NCBI RefSeq assembly: GCF_029867415.1
Contig: NC_081185.1
Coordinates: 108,234,566 to 108,298,565 of the forward strand
Length of the DNA stretch: 64,000 bases
Source of the DNA: Vicia villosa
Lineage: Eukaryota; Streptophyta; Magnoliopsida; Fabales; Fabaceae
Direction of reading: 5' to 3'
Part shown: positions 12,701 through 24,564 of the stretch, piece by piece
Layout: each line of letters opens with the position of its first letter
How positions within the stretch are numbered: the first letter of the stretch is position 1
Notes under the pieces: model-generated
What the model was told of the DNA's origin: nothing
Seen by the model: the letters and a program-made list of their open reading frames with translations, nothing else
The model's database searches: none
Made by a program: the position numbers and the translations under genes

Positions 12701-13841
12701 AACGCGACACGAACGCGAACACGAAGCGAAGTTGAAACACGAATCTCAAGGGAGATGGGAGAGAGGCGCGCGAGCTACGTGAGGAGAAGGAGAAGAAATT
12801 CAAACTCGGAATCTTAATCTTCAATCCATGTTGTTCTTGATCTAGAAGAAAATTGATGAATATTGATGAAAGTTTTATAGAATTTGTGGTTTTGATTTGA
12901 GAAAGTTGAGAGAGAATTGAGAGAAAGTGTTTTTGATTATTTTGGGTGAAGTGAAGTTATGAGAGAATGTGAAGAAAAATAACTTATATAGTGTGAGTGG
13001 TGAAATGTCCAAAACGCCCTTAATTATCTCTTTTTGGCCCCTTTTTTTCGTAAATTTGTGATTCGGCGCGAAAATCGTCTCAATCCGATAAGCGATGAAG
13101 AAATTACGCGCGTTTGAATGACGAGAAACGTCGATTCATCTAACGCGACTGTGCAGAATTTTGTGAGTACCGCTCAAAGAACTCGATAAAACTCCATCTT
13201 CGGCTCGAAATCTGAACAAGCAAGTGTGACGAAGAATCGAAGCGAAGGAAATTTCTGAGAAAATTCCGCCGGAATGGACTTCATACGATAAAAATCGAAG
13301 AAGTTATGAATTTTCAAACTAGGCGCGACATACCCGAAAACACACTTTTCACCGAAAGATTACGACACTCTTCAAAATGCTGGGAATTTTCAGTGCATAA
13401 TTGGTCTTCGGGCCGAACATATGAAATGTCGAGGATGACGATATGGAGCTCCAGTTAAATTTTCGAGCGAATCCGATGAGCGGATCATGAGATATGACTT
13501 TTCTGAGGCCCGAAACCCTACATTCAGCACCATTTTTCACTGTGAAACCTCGAGTAATTTGCAAATTCGACGACCTTCCTTAAATAACTGGCTTTCGAGT
13601 CGAACACGAAAGTTGTAGATATCGTCGAAACAGTCGGGGGTACGTGGGAAATCCGCTCATATCACCTTCCAAATAATACTTGTGAATTTTCTCGTATTTC
13701 CACTGTATAAACCACATTTCACACCGTATCTTCTTAAACCCATGAAAACTCTTTATTATTTTCCTTCCTTTTCGAACGACGAAATAAATGTCTTGGATAA
13801 CTTATAGCTCAACTAAAGAGAGCAAATTTTGGGGTGCAACA
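9712..13841 (-). mobile_element. 4.13-kb solo LTR (Ogre-like), TSD CTAGG
   Basis: Read on the minus strand it starts TGTTGCACCCCAAAATTTGC and ends GCGGTAGCGACA. Both sides are flanked by CTAGG (9707-9711 and 13842-13846), a perfect 5-bp target duplication, and the Copia gag frame rejoins when it is removed. No internal retroelement domains lie between, so this is a solo LTR left by LTR-LTR recombination. A TATA box (TATATAAG, complement of 12983-12990) is placed as expected. Near its 3' end it shares TACGTAGGCA, the 'CTAATACCTTCCCCTCGC' region and GTGGCGACTCTG with the LTR at 5114-8057. The open frames inside it come from repeats and are not genes. Confidence 0.85.
11516..11830. repeat. five-copy GGAACCGGTTCC hairpin array
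   Basis: Copies begin near 11518, 11570, 11644, 11718 and 11791 (spacings about 52, 74, 74 and 73 bp). Each has the palindrome GGAACCGGTTCC or a close form, then, after a short spacer, CTGGGAACCGGGTTCCAG, itself nearly palindromic. The array is GC-rich inside an AT-rich LTR and produces overlapping open frames on both strands with repeated translations, which are artefacts. Confidence 0.85.
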
Positions 13842-16800
13842 CTAGGCATGTTGAGAACTGCTGAGCAAAATCTAAAGTCAAAAGAGAAGGTCATTCTGAT
13901 GGTCAGAAATTAAAGGAAGCAAAACAAAAGACCCATAAAGCAGGGTGGTAAAGGGAAAGGCAAGGAAGTTGCTAGACTCAAACCTACTGATCATGCTTTG
14001 AATCTTAGAGGAGGTATAACAAAGGAGGACACTTGCTTCTACTGCAGTAAGACCAGATACTGGAAGAGAGATTATCTAAAGTACCTGGAAGATAAGAAGA
14101 ATGAAGTAGAGACTTCAACTTCAGGTATTTTTGTTATAGAAATAAATTTACCTACTTATGCATCATGGGTATTGAATATTGGATGTGGTTCTCACATTTG
14201 TACTAATGTGCAGGGGGCTAAAAAGGAGTAGAAAATTGGAAAAAGGTGAAGTTGATTTATGAGTTGGCAATGGAAAAGAGGTTGATGCTTTAGTCGTAGG
14301 AACTTATGTACTATATGTCATTGATCTTAAAATGCCTATTTATAACATTAATACTAAAAGGATGAAACCTAACGAGTTAAATCCAAGTTACCTTTGGCAT
14401 TATCGCTTAGTCCATATAAATGAGAAACACATTTCCAAACTCCATAAAGATGGACTATTAGACTCTTTTGATTACGAATCATATGAGACATGCAGATCTT
14501 ATTTAATTGGAAAGATGACAAAGTCCCCATTCAAAGGGCAAGGTGAAAGGGCTAATGATCTTTTTTCATTCATACATAGTGATGTATGTGGGCCACTTAA
14601 CATACTAACTAGAGAATATTTTCAATGCTTCATCACATTTACTGATTATTTTAGTAGATATGGTTATGTGTTTTTAAGGAAACACAAATATGAATCTATT
14701 GAAAAGTTCAAGGAATTCAAAAATGAAGTACAAAACCAACTAGGCAAGAATATTAAAAGCATTTGATCCGATACATGTGGTGAATATTTAAGCCTTGAAT
14801 TTAGTGAGCATCTAAAAAAGTGGGGGATTCTATCCAAACTTACTCCTCCTGGAACACCACAATGGAATGATGTATCTAAGAGAAGAAACTGAACCTTGTT
14901 AGACATGGTTCCATCCATGATGAGTCACGATGATATCCCAAAATCCTTTTGAGGAAATGCTCTACTGGAAACAACTTACACACTTAATCGTGTACAATCC
15001 AAAAAGATTCAGAAGACACCATATGAGATATGGAGTGGTAAGAGACCATATAAATCTTACTTGAAGATTTGGGGTTGCGAAGTTTATGTGAAACGGAAAA
15101 TTTCTATTAAGCTTGAGCTCAAACTTGACAAACGCTTATTTGTGGGGTATCCTAAAGAAACAATAGGGTATTGCTTCTACAATACTTATGAGGGCAACAC
15201 GTTTTTCGCTCGAACTGGAGTATTCTTAGAAAGGGACTTTATTTCTAAAGGAATCAGTGGAAGGAAAGTAGAACTTGAAGAAATTCAAGAATCACAAAGC
15301 ATTGATACACCTATGGAGGAACTAGAGCATGAAACACAATTAGTTATGAAAGAGCAACTTGCTCAACTAGAACAAGATTAAAGTAGGTCAAGTAGGATAT
15401 GTCACCAACCTGAGAGATATGGATATCACATAACTGATTAAGGTGATGTATTGCTCGTGGATCAAGATGATAATGTGACCTACAAAGAGGACATTAGTGG
15501 TCATGAGTCTGAGAAGTGGCTAGAGTCCATGAAATCTGAAATGGATTCCAAGTATACATACCAAGTTTGGACCTTGGTAAAGCCTCATGTAGGACTTAAT
15601 CCTATAGGATCCAAGTGGGTTTTCAAAAAGAAGACTGACATGGATGGTAAGGTACATACCTATAAGGAAAAACTAGTTTGCTAAGGGCTATAATCAAATT
15701 CATGGTGTAGACTATGATGAAACCTTTTCACTAGTTGCAATGCTCAAATTTGTTTGAATTTTACTTTCTATCATTGCATATCATGATTATGAAATATGAT
15801 AGATAGATGTCAAGATTAATTTCCTTAATGGGAATCTTCTTGAGGATGTGTACATGACATAACCTAAAGGACTTAATATACTAGAAGAATCTTAAAAGAT
15901 ACGCAAGTTACAACAATCAATATATAGATTGAAACAAGCTTCCAAAAGCTGAAATCTTTGTTTTGATGAAACAGTAAAATAATATGGATTCATAAAAAAT
16001 GAAGATGAGCATTTTTTCTACAAAAAGGCTAGTGGGATCATACTCGACTTCCTGATATTATATATAAATTACATATTACTCATTGAAAATGATGTTCATA
16101 CCTTGTAGCAAGTGAAAACTTGGCTAAGGAAATGCTTTTCAATGAAGGACCTGGGTGAAACAACCTATATATTAGGAATAAGGATCTATAGAGACAAATC
16201 ACAAAGACTACTTGGCCTAAGGCAGAATACATACATAAACAAAGTGTTGAGACACTTTAATAAGAATGACTCCAAGAAAGAATTCATACATATGCAATAT
16301 GACTTGTGTCTATCAAAAACATAATCCCTTTCAACTATGAAATAAATGGATTGCATGAATAAGATTCCATATACATATGGAATAGGATCTATCATGTATG
16401 CCATGTTATGTACTCGATCAGATGTCTCATATTCTTTAAGTGCAACAAGTAGGTACCAATTTGATCCCAGTGATACTCATTGGATTGTTGTCAAGAATAT
16501 CCTTAAGTACTTGAGAAGGACTAATGACTCATTCTTGATATATGGAGGTCAAGAAGAGCTCGTTGTAGTTGGATACACCAATTCTAGTATGCAGGAAGAT
16601 AATGATGACTTTAGATCACAATTTTGTTATGTGTTTTGCTTAAATGGTGGCATTGTGAATTGGAAAAGTTCTAAGCAAGATATCATTATTGCTTCTACAA
16701 TTGAGGCCAAGTATGTTGCTTCCTCTAATACAACAAAAGAAGTTGTTTGGATGAAGAAGTTCATTAGTGAACTTGACATAGTCCATAGCATTGTGGATCT

Positions 16801-17050
16801 CATTGATCTCTATTATGATAACAATGGTGCTATCACACAAGCAAAAGAGCCTAGATCTCATCAACGATACAAACACATACTTAGGCCATATCACCTCATT
16901 CAAGAGATAATAGATAGAGGAGATGTGAAGATATTCAGAGTACTAACGCTTGACAATGTCTCTGACCCACTGATAAAGCCTCTTGTGCAACAAAAGCATG
17001 ATGACCATACTAGATATATGGGTATTAGGTGTATGTATGATTGGCTCTAG
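13842..17050 (+). pseudogene. pol: Copia gag end and pol, many stops and frameshifts
   Basis: Visible in order are: the end of gag; a zinc knuckle CFYCSKTRYWKRD (about 14034; the last ligand is lost); a protease remnant (SWVLNIGCGSHIC, where the catalytic Asp of the DSG motif is replaced by Asn); GAG-pre-integrase LWHYRLVHIN; integrase SDVCGPLN and FITFTDYFSRYGYVF (14330-14765) and its C-terminal part to 15381; reverse transcriptase start WLESMKSEMDSKYTYQVWTLV and SKWVFKKK (15500-15680); later RT KDLGETTYILGIRIYRDKSQ; and RNase H GYTNSS, TIEAKYVAS and YYDNNGA (16346-17050). At least eight in-frame stops or shifts separate these blocks. Confidence 0.85.
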
Positions 17051-17070
17051 CGTTAGTGGGAGATTTTTCG

Positions 17071-18200
17071 TGTAAGACCTAGAGGCCAAGCGTTTTATTA
17101 GAACTAAGTACTTATATTGAATTATTTATTAATTATTAAAAGGAAATTCTTTATTATGTTTGCTTTCTTAAAATAATAAAGTTTCTAGAATAGCTAGTCG
17201 TTTAATGAAACATTAAGTGTGATTTTATCATGAGATCCCATTAAACATAAAAATACTATTCATAAAGTATTTATAGTCGAACTTTATTGTGAAGTGGAAT
17301 AACATTAAAGTATCAAGACTATTATATAGATTGACTGATGATCTTATCTCTTGGATCATGGATAAAGAGTTATCGAGTCTTCACATAGGTATGAATATTA
17401 TGAGTAACATTTATAATGGATTAACCCGCTATGAGGATATTTAATAGAATGTTATCAAAAGTGTCATAAGTTATTCTCATGGTGATAATGGTGTATATCA
17501 CCTTTTAACCTGAAACAACTATAGACCCTAGATGTGGAGTTAAGTACTTTATTATTAATCAAACATTGTTCATAACTAGATGATCATAAAGACAATTGAT
17601 GGGTACTCCACAAATCATATTGAGGGACATGAGTGACCTAGATGAAATTTGTCCATCCTACGTAATATGATAAATTTCTAAGGGCCCAATATTGAACTAG
17701 GCAAGGGTGACACAGTCTATGCCTTATGTTCAATATATACACGAGGGAAAAAGGGTAATTATACACACAAGCATTATCACATAATTTTTTTTCATATCAC
17801 GTGACAATTTTGTGAGTTGGATAACAGTGATGTGTTTCTAGATACCACACATTGTTTAGCTTACAGCCCACATAAGTGGTTCTATAAATAGAACCTTTGT
17901 GCAAAAGCTTACACACTTGATGAAATTCGGATTGTGAAATCCTGACCGTAATTTCTATCTATCTATCTATCTCACTCAAAGTCTTCATTCGTAGCAGCTA
18001 GCACTGAGATTGAAGACACTGTTCCTGTGGACTAATTAGAGGCGTTGTTCTCCATTCAAATCTCGTGATCATTCCTATGATTCTGCATCGAAGGTGTTAA
18101 TCGCCACAAGAGGTTACCGTTCTATCACTGATCATGCATCATTCATAAAGATCAACTAAAGGGAAATTTTTCGTTTTCCACTGCATATTGTATCATGATT
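17071..18200 (+). repeat. probable 3' LTR of the decayed Copia element
   Basis: It follows the end of RNase H and a polypurine tract (gttagtgggagattttt). It starts around TGTAAGACCTAGAGG. A TATA box (TATAAATA) is at 17883-17890 within 'ggttctataaatagaacc', and a TCTA microsatellite lies near 17953-17972. The right border is uncertain (about 18195-18205) because no matching 5' LTR is in the window. Confidence 0.5.
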
Positions 18201-18540
18201 TCCCTTCTCCGTATGTGTCAGAGAGAGAGAGAGACGGGGGAGAGAGTTGTCTTAGTATCTTAGGAGTTACTTCCCTACTTTTACAAAAGTTTGGTCACCC
18301 AAGAAGGCACGACAAGGTGAGCTTCACACTTTCTCTCTTTCACGACTCGGAGGCTTTCAAGATATTTTTCTAAATACATTGCTCATACAAGCACTTCATT
18401 GGAATCTTGAGTCTCCTACTAGATGAGGCTTGAGATGTCTTCAAGTTTGGTCATCATCATGAGAGAGTTGGAAAACCATTACCACCGAGGATTGATAAAA
18501 ATAAACTGTAAAAATTATGGTTAAGCTTGTGACTCTTATT
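18201..18540. other. intergenic; GA-rich stretch, no gene seen
   Basis: It contains (GA)n at 18220-18232 and a 61-codon open frame starting at a non-AUG codon with no recognisable domain. Confidence 0.4.
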
Positions 18541-18790
18541 CTCCTTCCGTTTTAAACTGACTTCCGTTTTAGAGAAAAAAATTGTTTCAAAATGAATGTC
18601 GTTCTCACTTTTCAATTTGAAATGATTGTTATTTTTTCAACTGTGTCCTTTAATTATTATTTTTTACACTACTTCTAATATATTAATAAGACTAATTTAA
18701 TAAAAAAATACAATGTCTTTTAACAATATTATTGCATTCCTTAATCCGTATGTAAAAACTTTTACGACACTCATTTTAAAACGGATCGAG
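18541..18790. mobile_element. degenerate Stowaway-like MITE
   Basis: The left end CTCCTTCCGTTTTAAACTGA and the reverse complement of the right end, CTCGATCCGTTTTAAAATGA, form an inverted repeat of about 20 bp around an AT-rich 250-bp body. The TA target duplication is not clear. Stowaway elements begin CTCCCTCCG and have this size. Confidence 0.55.
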
Positions 18791-19308
18791 TCTATTATGA
18801 ATGTTCACTCTTCTTATCTCTCTTTTAAATTGATTTGTTCTAAACATAGATTTTAAATTAATTCTAATTTGAATCTTTGTTTATTTGGACAGTTTACTTT
18901 TAACCACTCTTGTCATTTGTTCCATTTTCTCTTGTTGAATTCCCTTGCTATAAATAAGACTCGCATTGAATCGTAAATAACACTTCAAAATAAATACCAT
19001 AATATACCTACTATCTCCTTCTCTATCTTTATCCTCAAGTTGATTTCCTTTTAATTTAACTACTTGCTTGACTTTAATACAATTACACTCATAAGATAGG
19101 AAAACCAAGACATTTTTGCTTCCAATTTTCCCTTCTCTAAACATACCTTCAAGAAGTCAAACATTTGACCCATTACAACAATATTGCACAATATTATATT
19201 CTATGCAATGGTTACAATTAACATATTAATCACCTATTCATCTTTATTATATCACTCTAAACTTATTGCTAGAAAATTAATTAATTAAAAAACTAATAAT
19301 TAATAAAG
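18791..19308. other. 3' flank of the LITTLE ZIPPER gene, no other gene seen
   Basis: AT-rich sequence downstream of the minus-strand gene that ends at 19309. An 87-codon minus-strand frame here shows no domain and no splice support. Part of the region may be the ZPR 3' UTR. Confidence 0.4.
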
Positions 19309-19700
19309 CTAGTTATTGTTGGTATTGATATTTTGTTGTGAAAGCTTAATTTGAAGCTGAGACATAAGGTCTTGATTCTCTTTATGCAAAAGCATAGCTT
19401 GTTTCCTCAACTTTTCATTCTCCTCAATAATGGTTTGATTCTCCATATACAATTTCAAGTTCTTCATCTTAATCTCTTCTTTCACTATAATCATCTTTTT
19501 CCTTTCTTTTGCTTCTTTCAATTGTGTTCTCCTTCTACATCAAACATCATACATATTAATTTTAATGTTAGATAATGAAAATATATAAAAACTATATAAT
19601 AAAAAGAGTACCTTTTGAGGTGAGTTAATCTAAGGTGCCTATGTTTCTTGGAGAGAGGAGCATAATAAAAGGTGTCATGTTGAGAAGAGAAACAACACAT
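19309..19700 (-). CDS. ZPR: LITTLE ZIPPER protein (ZPR1/2-like micro-protein)
   Basis: Two exons, complement(join(19309..19534,19612..19700)), 104 residues. The ATG at 19700 opens MCCFSSQHDTFYY. The donor (GTACTC) falls two bases into an Arg codon, and the acceptor (GTAG) restores the frame to give LKRRRTQLKEAKERKK. The second exon has a leucine-zipper-like coil: MKNLKLYMENQTIIEENEKL, then RKQAMLLHKENQDLMSQLQ. This is the signature of LITTLE ZIPPER proteins. In Arabidopsis these lack a DNA-binding domain and heterodimerise with class III HD-ZIP factors (REVOLUTA, PHABULOSA) to block DNA binding, forming a feedback loop in leaf polarity and meristem control. The N-terminal extension of about 40 residues resembles ZPR1/2 more than the shorter ZPR3/4. 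A TATA box lies 83 bp upstream of the ATG. Family assignment is strong; which paralogue is uncertain. Confidence 0.88.
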
Positions 19701-19782
19701 TATGTTTGGATTTTTGAAATGAAAAATGAGAAGGTTAAGAAGAGATGTTATTGATAGATAGATAGTTAGTGAAGTGAGGTGT

Positions 19783-19789
19783 TTTTATA
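19783..19789 (-). promoter_or_regulatory. TATA box of the LITTLE ZIPPER gene
   Basis: On the minus strand CCTATAAAAAC lies 83 bp upstream of the ATG at 19700. A CT-rich tract (complement of 19862-19886) lies further upstream, as often seen in plant core promoters. Confidence 0.6.
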
Positions 19790-22700
19790 GGTGAGGAAAA
19801 AATGATAGTATGGGAAAAAATGATGAATATAATAGCTGTGATTTTGTGTTTGTATGTGAGGGAAAGAGAGAGAGAAGAGAGAGACTTTTATGGTAATGAT
19901 GGCATAAGGAGTCATGATTACAAAGGGCAGGAATAGATGAGGAAAAGCAGAAGAGATGAAGAAAAAATGTCTCTCTTTCTTTTTTAGTCTTTTTTTATTG
20001 CATTGTTTCAGAGTCTAAAAGCTTTGAGTAACTTTAGAAATTCATGAAAATAAGAGAGGAAATTCATAATGGATTTTGAATGTTGAAAATTTTCTCAATA
20101 CTAATTGAATATACATTGAAATATTTTTGAAAGTGGCATTCTTTAGTGAGTTTTTCTTTTGTTAGTTAATTGAATTTTAAATGTGTTTTTTGTTAATTAA
20201 TTTTATTTGTAAAATTAATAAAGTTAATTATCATTTTTTATTTATATATACTTAATTGAATATTTGTCATCTAATAGTAAATCATAATATTTTATTATAA
20301 ATTATTTATAAAAGAACTATTCAATGTTTCTTTTGTAATTCAAATATTAGTAAATATTTAATAGATACTAACTAGCACATTTAAAAAATAAAATTATGAT
20401 TTTATTTATAAAAAAAATACTCTCAAAGTCTAACAATAATTGTCAAATTTTACAATTTAAATAGATTAAAAACTTGATATTTGATAAAATTAAAATAATG
20501 ATTTATTAAATTATTTGTTAATAATTGATATATTTTATTATTATAAATAAAAATAAAGTAATAATTTTGGAGTGATGCACGTATTATTAAAATTTAAGGC
20601 ATACATATATCATTTTTTGGTTTTAATTTTTGTAATTCTATTAATTTGATTTGTGTAATATGTATTTAATATTGAAATTAATCCCAACAATATTGAATAA
20701 CATCAAATGTTCTACCTATTACTTAATTTAATTTTAATATTAACTAATTTTATAAATGCTAGAGAAATTAAAGCAAAATAATAAATATTTATAAAAATCA
20801 AAATAAAAAAATTCTTTTACAAAAACTAAATTAATAAAATAATATATTTTTAATTAAATACATATTTAAACTCAATACTAATCAATTAGAAGATAAAGTT
20901 GAAGAATAAAAAATCAATTATTTTTTTAGTAAAATATAACAATGATTATGGGACCAAACTAGTAATTACCCCACCCATGGTTTAGAAGTTTCCCATTGAG
21001 TTTGAAGACATTATAGTGGAATTTGGGATATTGAAAAGAGAAGATAGACATGAACTTTATAAAGTCATATCATGGAGTTATAATCAAATTAGTTGTGCTA
21101 ATTATGGTAATTAAGAGGATAAACATGAAATTGGGTAACAAGCATTTACTCCAGGTTCATTTAAATTCAGACACTTTATGGTTACTTCTAGTTTCTATAC
21201 TTATTAATGCTTACACCACTCTTATGTTATGCCCACTTTTTTCAGAATATAAATCTGAATTTATTGTTTTATTCTACTTTGTTGTTTTTCTATCATGTTT
21301 TTTTATGCTCTGATTAATGTGAGATAGAAACAAAAACAATTTTGTTACTATTCTGCTTAAAATATTCACACAAAAACAAAAACTTATGCTTAAAAAAAAA
21401 ACTATAATCTTTATTAAACCCACCATTAAATTTGATATTAAGTATCCATTTATTATTTAACATAATTACATATTAATAAAATTTATTTTATAATATGATT
21501 TTTTTTCATTATTTGTTATTAATTTCACTTAATTAGCAATATTTAAGTACTTAAAAAAGATTTTTTGTTTTGTTTGAAAAGCAGTCAAAAGTTATAATTT
21601 GTTTTCATTTAATTAGCAATAGTTAAGAATCTAGGAAAAGTTATAATGTTTGAAAAGCATAACAAAACCTTTTTAATCTTCTCTATTTGTTTCTTTCACA
21701 CTACGTGTTAGCTTTGAACAAAATTGAATTAAGAAAATCCATAACATTGTAATGATGCTTATAATTTTTTTAACATTTTCTTAGAAAACATAACTTACAC
21801 TTTTTCATTCATCAAACGTCACTTAGTTGAATTAATTGAATTTTATTCTATTAAAATAATTATGGATTTAAGAGAAGAGACAAAGATTAGTATTCTCAAG
21901 GCATTTTCAGCATAGTGTATGCTCCAATGAAAGGAGGAGTCACGTGGAAGTCACGTGAGAAGTGAATGGAGAAAAAAATATGAAGATGAAAGGGGTAAGT
22001 AGTCAATGAGGTTAGGTCCCTTATTTTGTCTGTTTTCTTTATGTAATTGAGTACCAAAACCATGCTCATTAATTTGGAAAATGATCCCCATTTTGGCTTC
22101 ATCTTCTTCTATATCATCATGACCACTATACTATACCCCCCCTTTTCTCACATTCATTGGAGGGTTTTTGTTTATATCATCATGAGTTTTAGTGGAACCT
22201 TGTCCAACTTCTCCTCACCCATTTCACATTTTCCCCTTAACTTGTATTTTTGCCATTTTTTTATTTTGTTTAAACACTTCTATGATGAAAAGCCGACACT
22301 ATAGTAATTTAGGGTTTATAAAAAAATACAAGTAAAGTTTGATTAAAAAATATTTAATTAGATCATAATTCGAATTTAGTGTTCATTCAAAATTTGATCG
22401 AATGATAAATAAAATTCGACTGAAGATGGTTAAAGATTCAAAACGCATTAACCACCTTAATTGAATCATTTGATTAGTTCACAATAGGGCCGTCAATTAG
22501 CATGTGCAAAATAAATTACGAAATAGAGTTTGAAATTTTATGATTGTTAATTTTTTTGCCAAATAGTCTGGTATTTGAAATTTCATCTAAGGGAATAATT
22601 GGAATTTCGAAGGTTTGAACCCGTGTCTTTGTATTATGATATTCCTGCATAGCTACTAATTAAATTGACTTAATGAAATTAGGGGTGGTAAAATAGGCTT

Positions 22701-24139
22701 AACCCGCCAGGTATGTCCGTTTTGTTCGCATTTTTTCGTAGAACAGAGTAAAGTTTTAGATCTGCACCTCTAATATACTTGTTTCGTCTCATTTTTTTAA
22801 GTCTTTTACAGGCGTGAGTTTATCCTGCCCTCATTTGTTTTTGCAGAACGTATCAAAAATCTATGTCCGCACTCTTAGCTATATCTGTCTCGTTCCATCC
22901 GTCCTATTTTTTACAAACTTTTACATGACAGGTCTAAACGGATCGAAAATGATTAATGATTGTTTGTCACTCTAAACATAACAATGGTAAACCTTTAACT
23001 ATAAAAGACCTCTTGACACATTTACTTTCTATTAAAAAAAAATTAAAATTGTTCGACACAAGTGGGAAAAATCTATTTTAATTTGTACATTTTACATAAA
23101 GAATTTACTAGCGATATGCTTGATTATATATAGTTTGCCAATAACCAAGATGGTAAAATAAATAGATGGTTCTATAGACAATAATTTCCCTACTAAATTT
23201 AGGAGAAAAAGCAACAATGCGACATATATGTAGAAGTAATGTGTGAGATGATGTAGCTAGGAAAGCGAAGTATCATACTATAGCAAAACGTGTGGGGTTA
23301 ATTTCTATATTAAAGTAACTCATTTTCTTTTAATAGAAAAAAAGCTACAAATGAAATGCAAAGGGAAAAGAGATAAAAGCAATTTTGCATATAACTCCAT
23401 ATATTTATTTTGATGTTGATTTTTATCTTTTTTTATGATAGTGTACATTACATGAAATTCTATAACTTTGATTTTTACCAAAGATGAATTATTTTTCTTG
23501 AATCTCTCATCATGTTGTTTTGAACAAGGAAAGTTGAGGTATTTGATGAGGACAAGGACCATAAGGGCTTCACTCATTTCTTGTATTACTACCTCCAAAT
23601 TATACTTTGCACTATGTGGGATGGAAGATGTTTGTAGTCAACAATGATATCAAACTTCCTATCTTTATTTTCAAGATCATTATATTGCCTATGATTTTTT
23701 ATATGTATATAGTTTTGTTTTGTTTTATTTAATTTTAAAGAAGATTCTTTTGGGTGCATGTGATATGTGAGGCATTTAGGGTTAGGTACATTGAAGGAAG
23801 GTGATAAATATTGTGTTACTTTAAGTAATAGTTCAATTGTACTTGCATATTTGTATATTTTTACTTGCATATATAGTGATATGTACCTAAAATATAAAAA
23901 GGTAATGTTACTTAAGTGATGTCTAATTGAAGTTAATTAATCATTTGAGTTATGAAAATACATTTAAGGATATATCTTGATTGATGTTGTGTGTTATACA
24001 CGCCTATCTTAAAATCAAATACTATCATCCTACATGTTTAAGGGACTTAATTACTATAAAGCTAGCAACACTATATATGTGGGTGATATCCCAAACTTTT
24101 TTATTTAAACTAAACAAAAGAAAAAACCGTTTTAAGTTT
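19790..24139. other. AT-rich intergenic DNA, no gene supported
   Basis: Very AT-rich, with open frames of at most 93 codons that lack start context, domains or splice partners. It contains the dispersed repeat at 22330-22990 and two G-box hexamers (CACGTG) at 21941-21946 and 21952-21957. The near 2 kb upstream of 19700 is the ZPR promoter region. Confidence 0.5.
22330..22990. repeat. dispersed repeat, copy 1
   Basis: It shares long stretches with 47310-47870, for example 'ttaaagattcaaaacgcatt', 'aaccaccttaat' and 'tcaattagcatgtg', and then a common order of diverged segments. Neither copy has a coding domain. A motif like a pol III B box (ggtttgaaccc, about 22613) sits in the middle, so a SINE-like origin is possible but unproven. 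Confidence 0.65.
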
Positions 24140-24199
24140 GGTTTTTTCTTTGGCCACCTCCTTATGGGGTCACCCCCAGCGAAAAATCCAAATTATCCT

Positions 24200-24362
24200 T
24201 GCTTCGGAAATGAACTTCCGAAGCACTTTTTTTTTTAAAAAATTTCCACAATTCGAAAGTGCATCTCCGAAAACACCTCATGGGGGGTGTTTTCGGAGAT
24301 GAACTTCCGAAAACACCTTTGTTCAGATTTTCGGGGGTTTCGGAAATGAACTTCCGAATTAT
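24200..24362. repeat. subterminal palindromes, left end of transposon copy 1
   Basis: Four copies or half-copies of CGGAAnTGnAnnTCCGAA, two of them arranged head to head around 'acacctcatggggggtgt'. The same motif repeats at the other end and in both ends of the related element. Confidence 0.8.
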
Positions 24363-24564
24363 GCAGAAACTGTGTTTTTTTTTATGTTTTTCTTAACAAT
24401 CTCGTATTTTTAATTAAAGGAAACCGGGAAATAAAATAAATGACATATAAACAGAAAAAACTAATATGATAAAAAAAGTAATATATACAAGCCGATCCAA
24501 ATCCAAAAAAAAAATAGTGTGCTAAAGATACAATCCGAAAACAAAAAATAAATAAACCCGACCA

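Larger units (their letters stand above)
8537..18200 (+). mobile_element. decayed Copia LTR retrotransposon with nested insertions
   Basis: Pieces of one Copia polyprotein occur in order on the plus strand: gag start (ATG at 8537), a CACTA insertion (8701-9298), gag middle (9299-9711), a solo LTR (9712-13841), then gag end with zinc knuckle, protease, integrase, reverse transcriptase and RNase H (13842-17050), followed by a probable 3' LTR. Removing the solo LTR and one CTAGG copy restores continuous gag reading (ELLGMLRTAEQN). The pol part has many stops and frameshifts, so the element is long dead. No 5' LTR is recognisable. It may have been displaced when the gypsy element ending at 8057 inserted. 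Confidence 0.8.

Noticed and set aside
21050..21313. 87-codon hydrophobic open frame
   Set aside because: AT-rich DNA readily yields such frames. No family match, and no exon borders that extend it.
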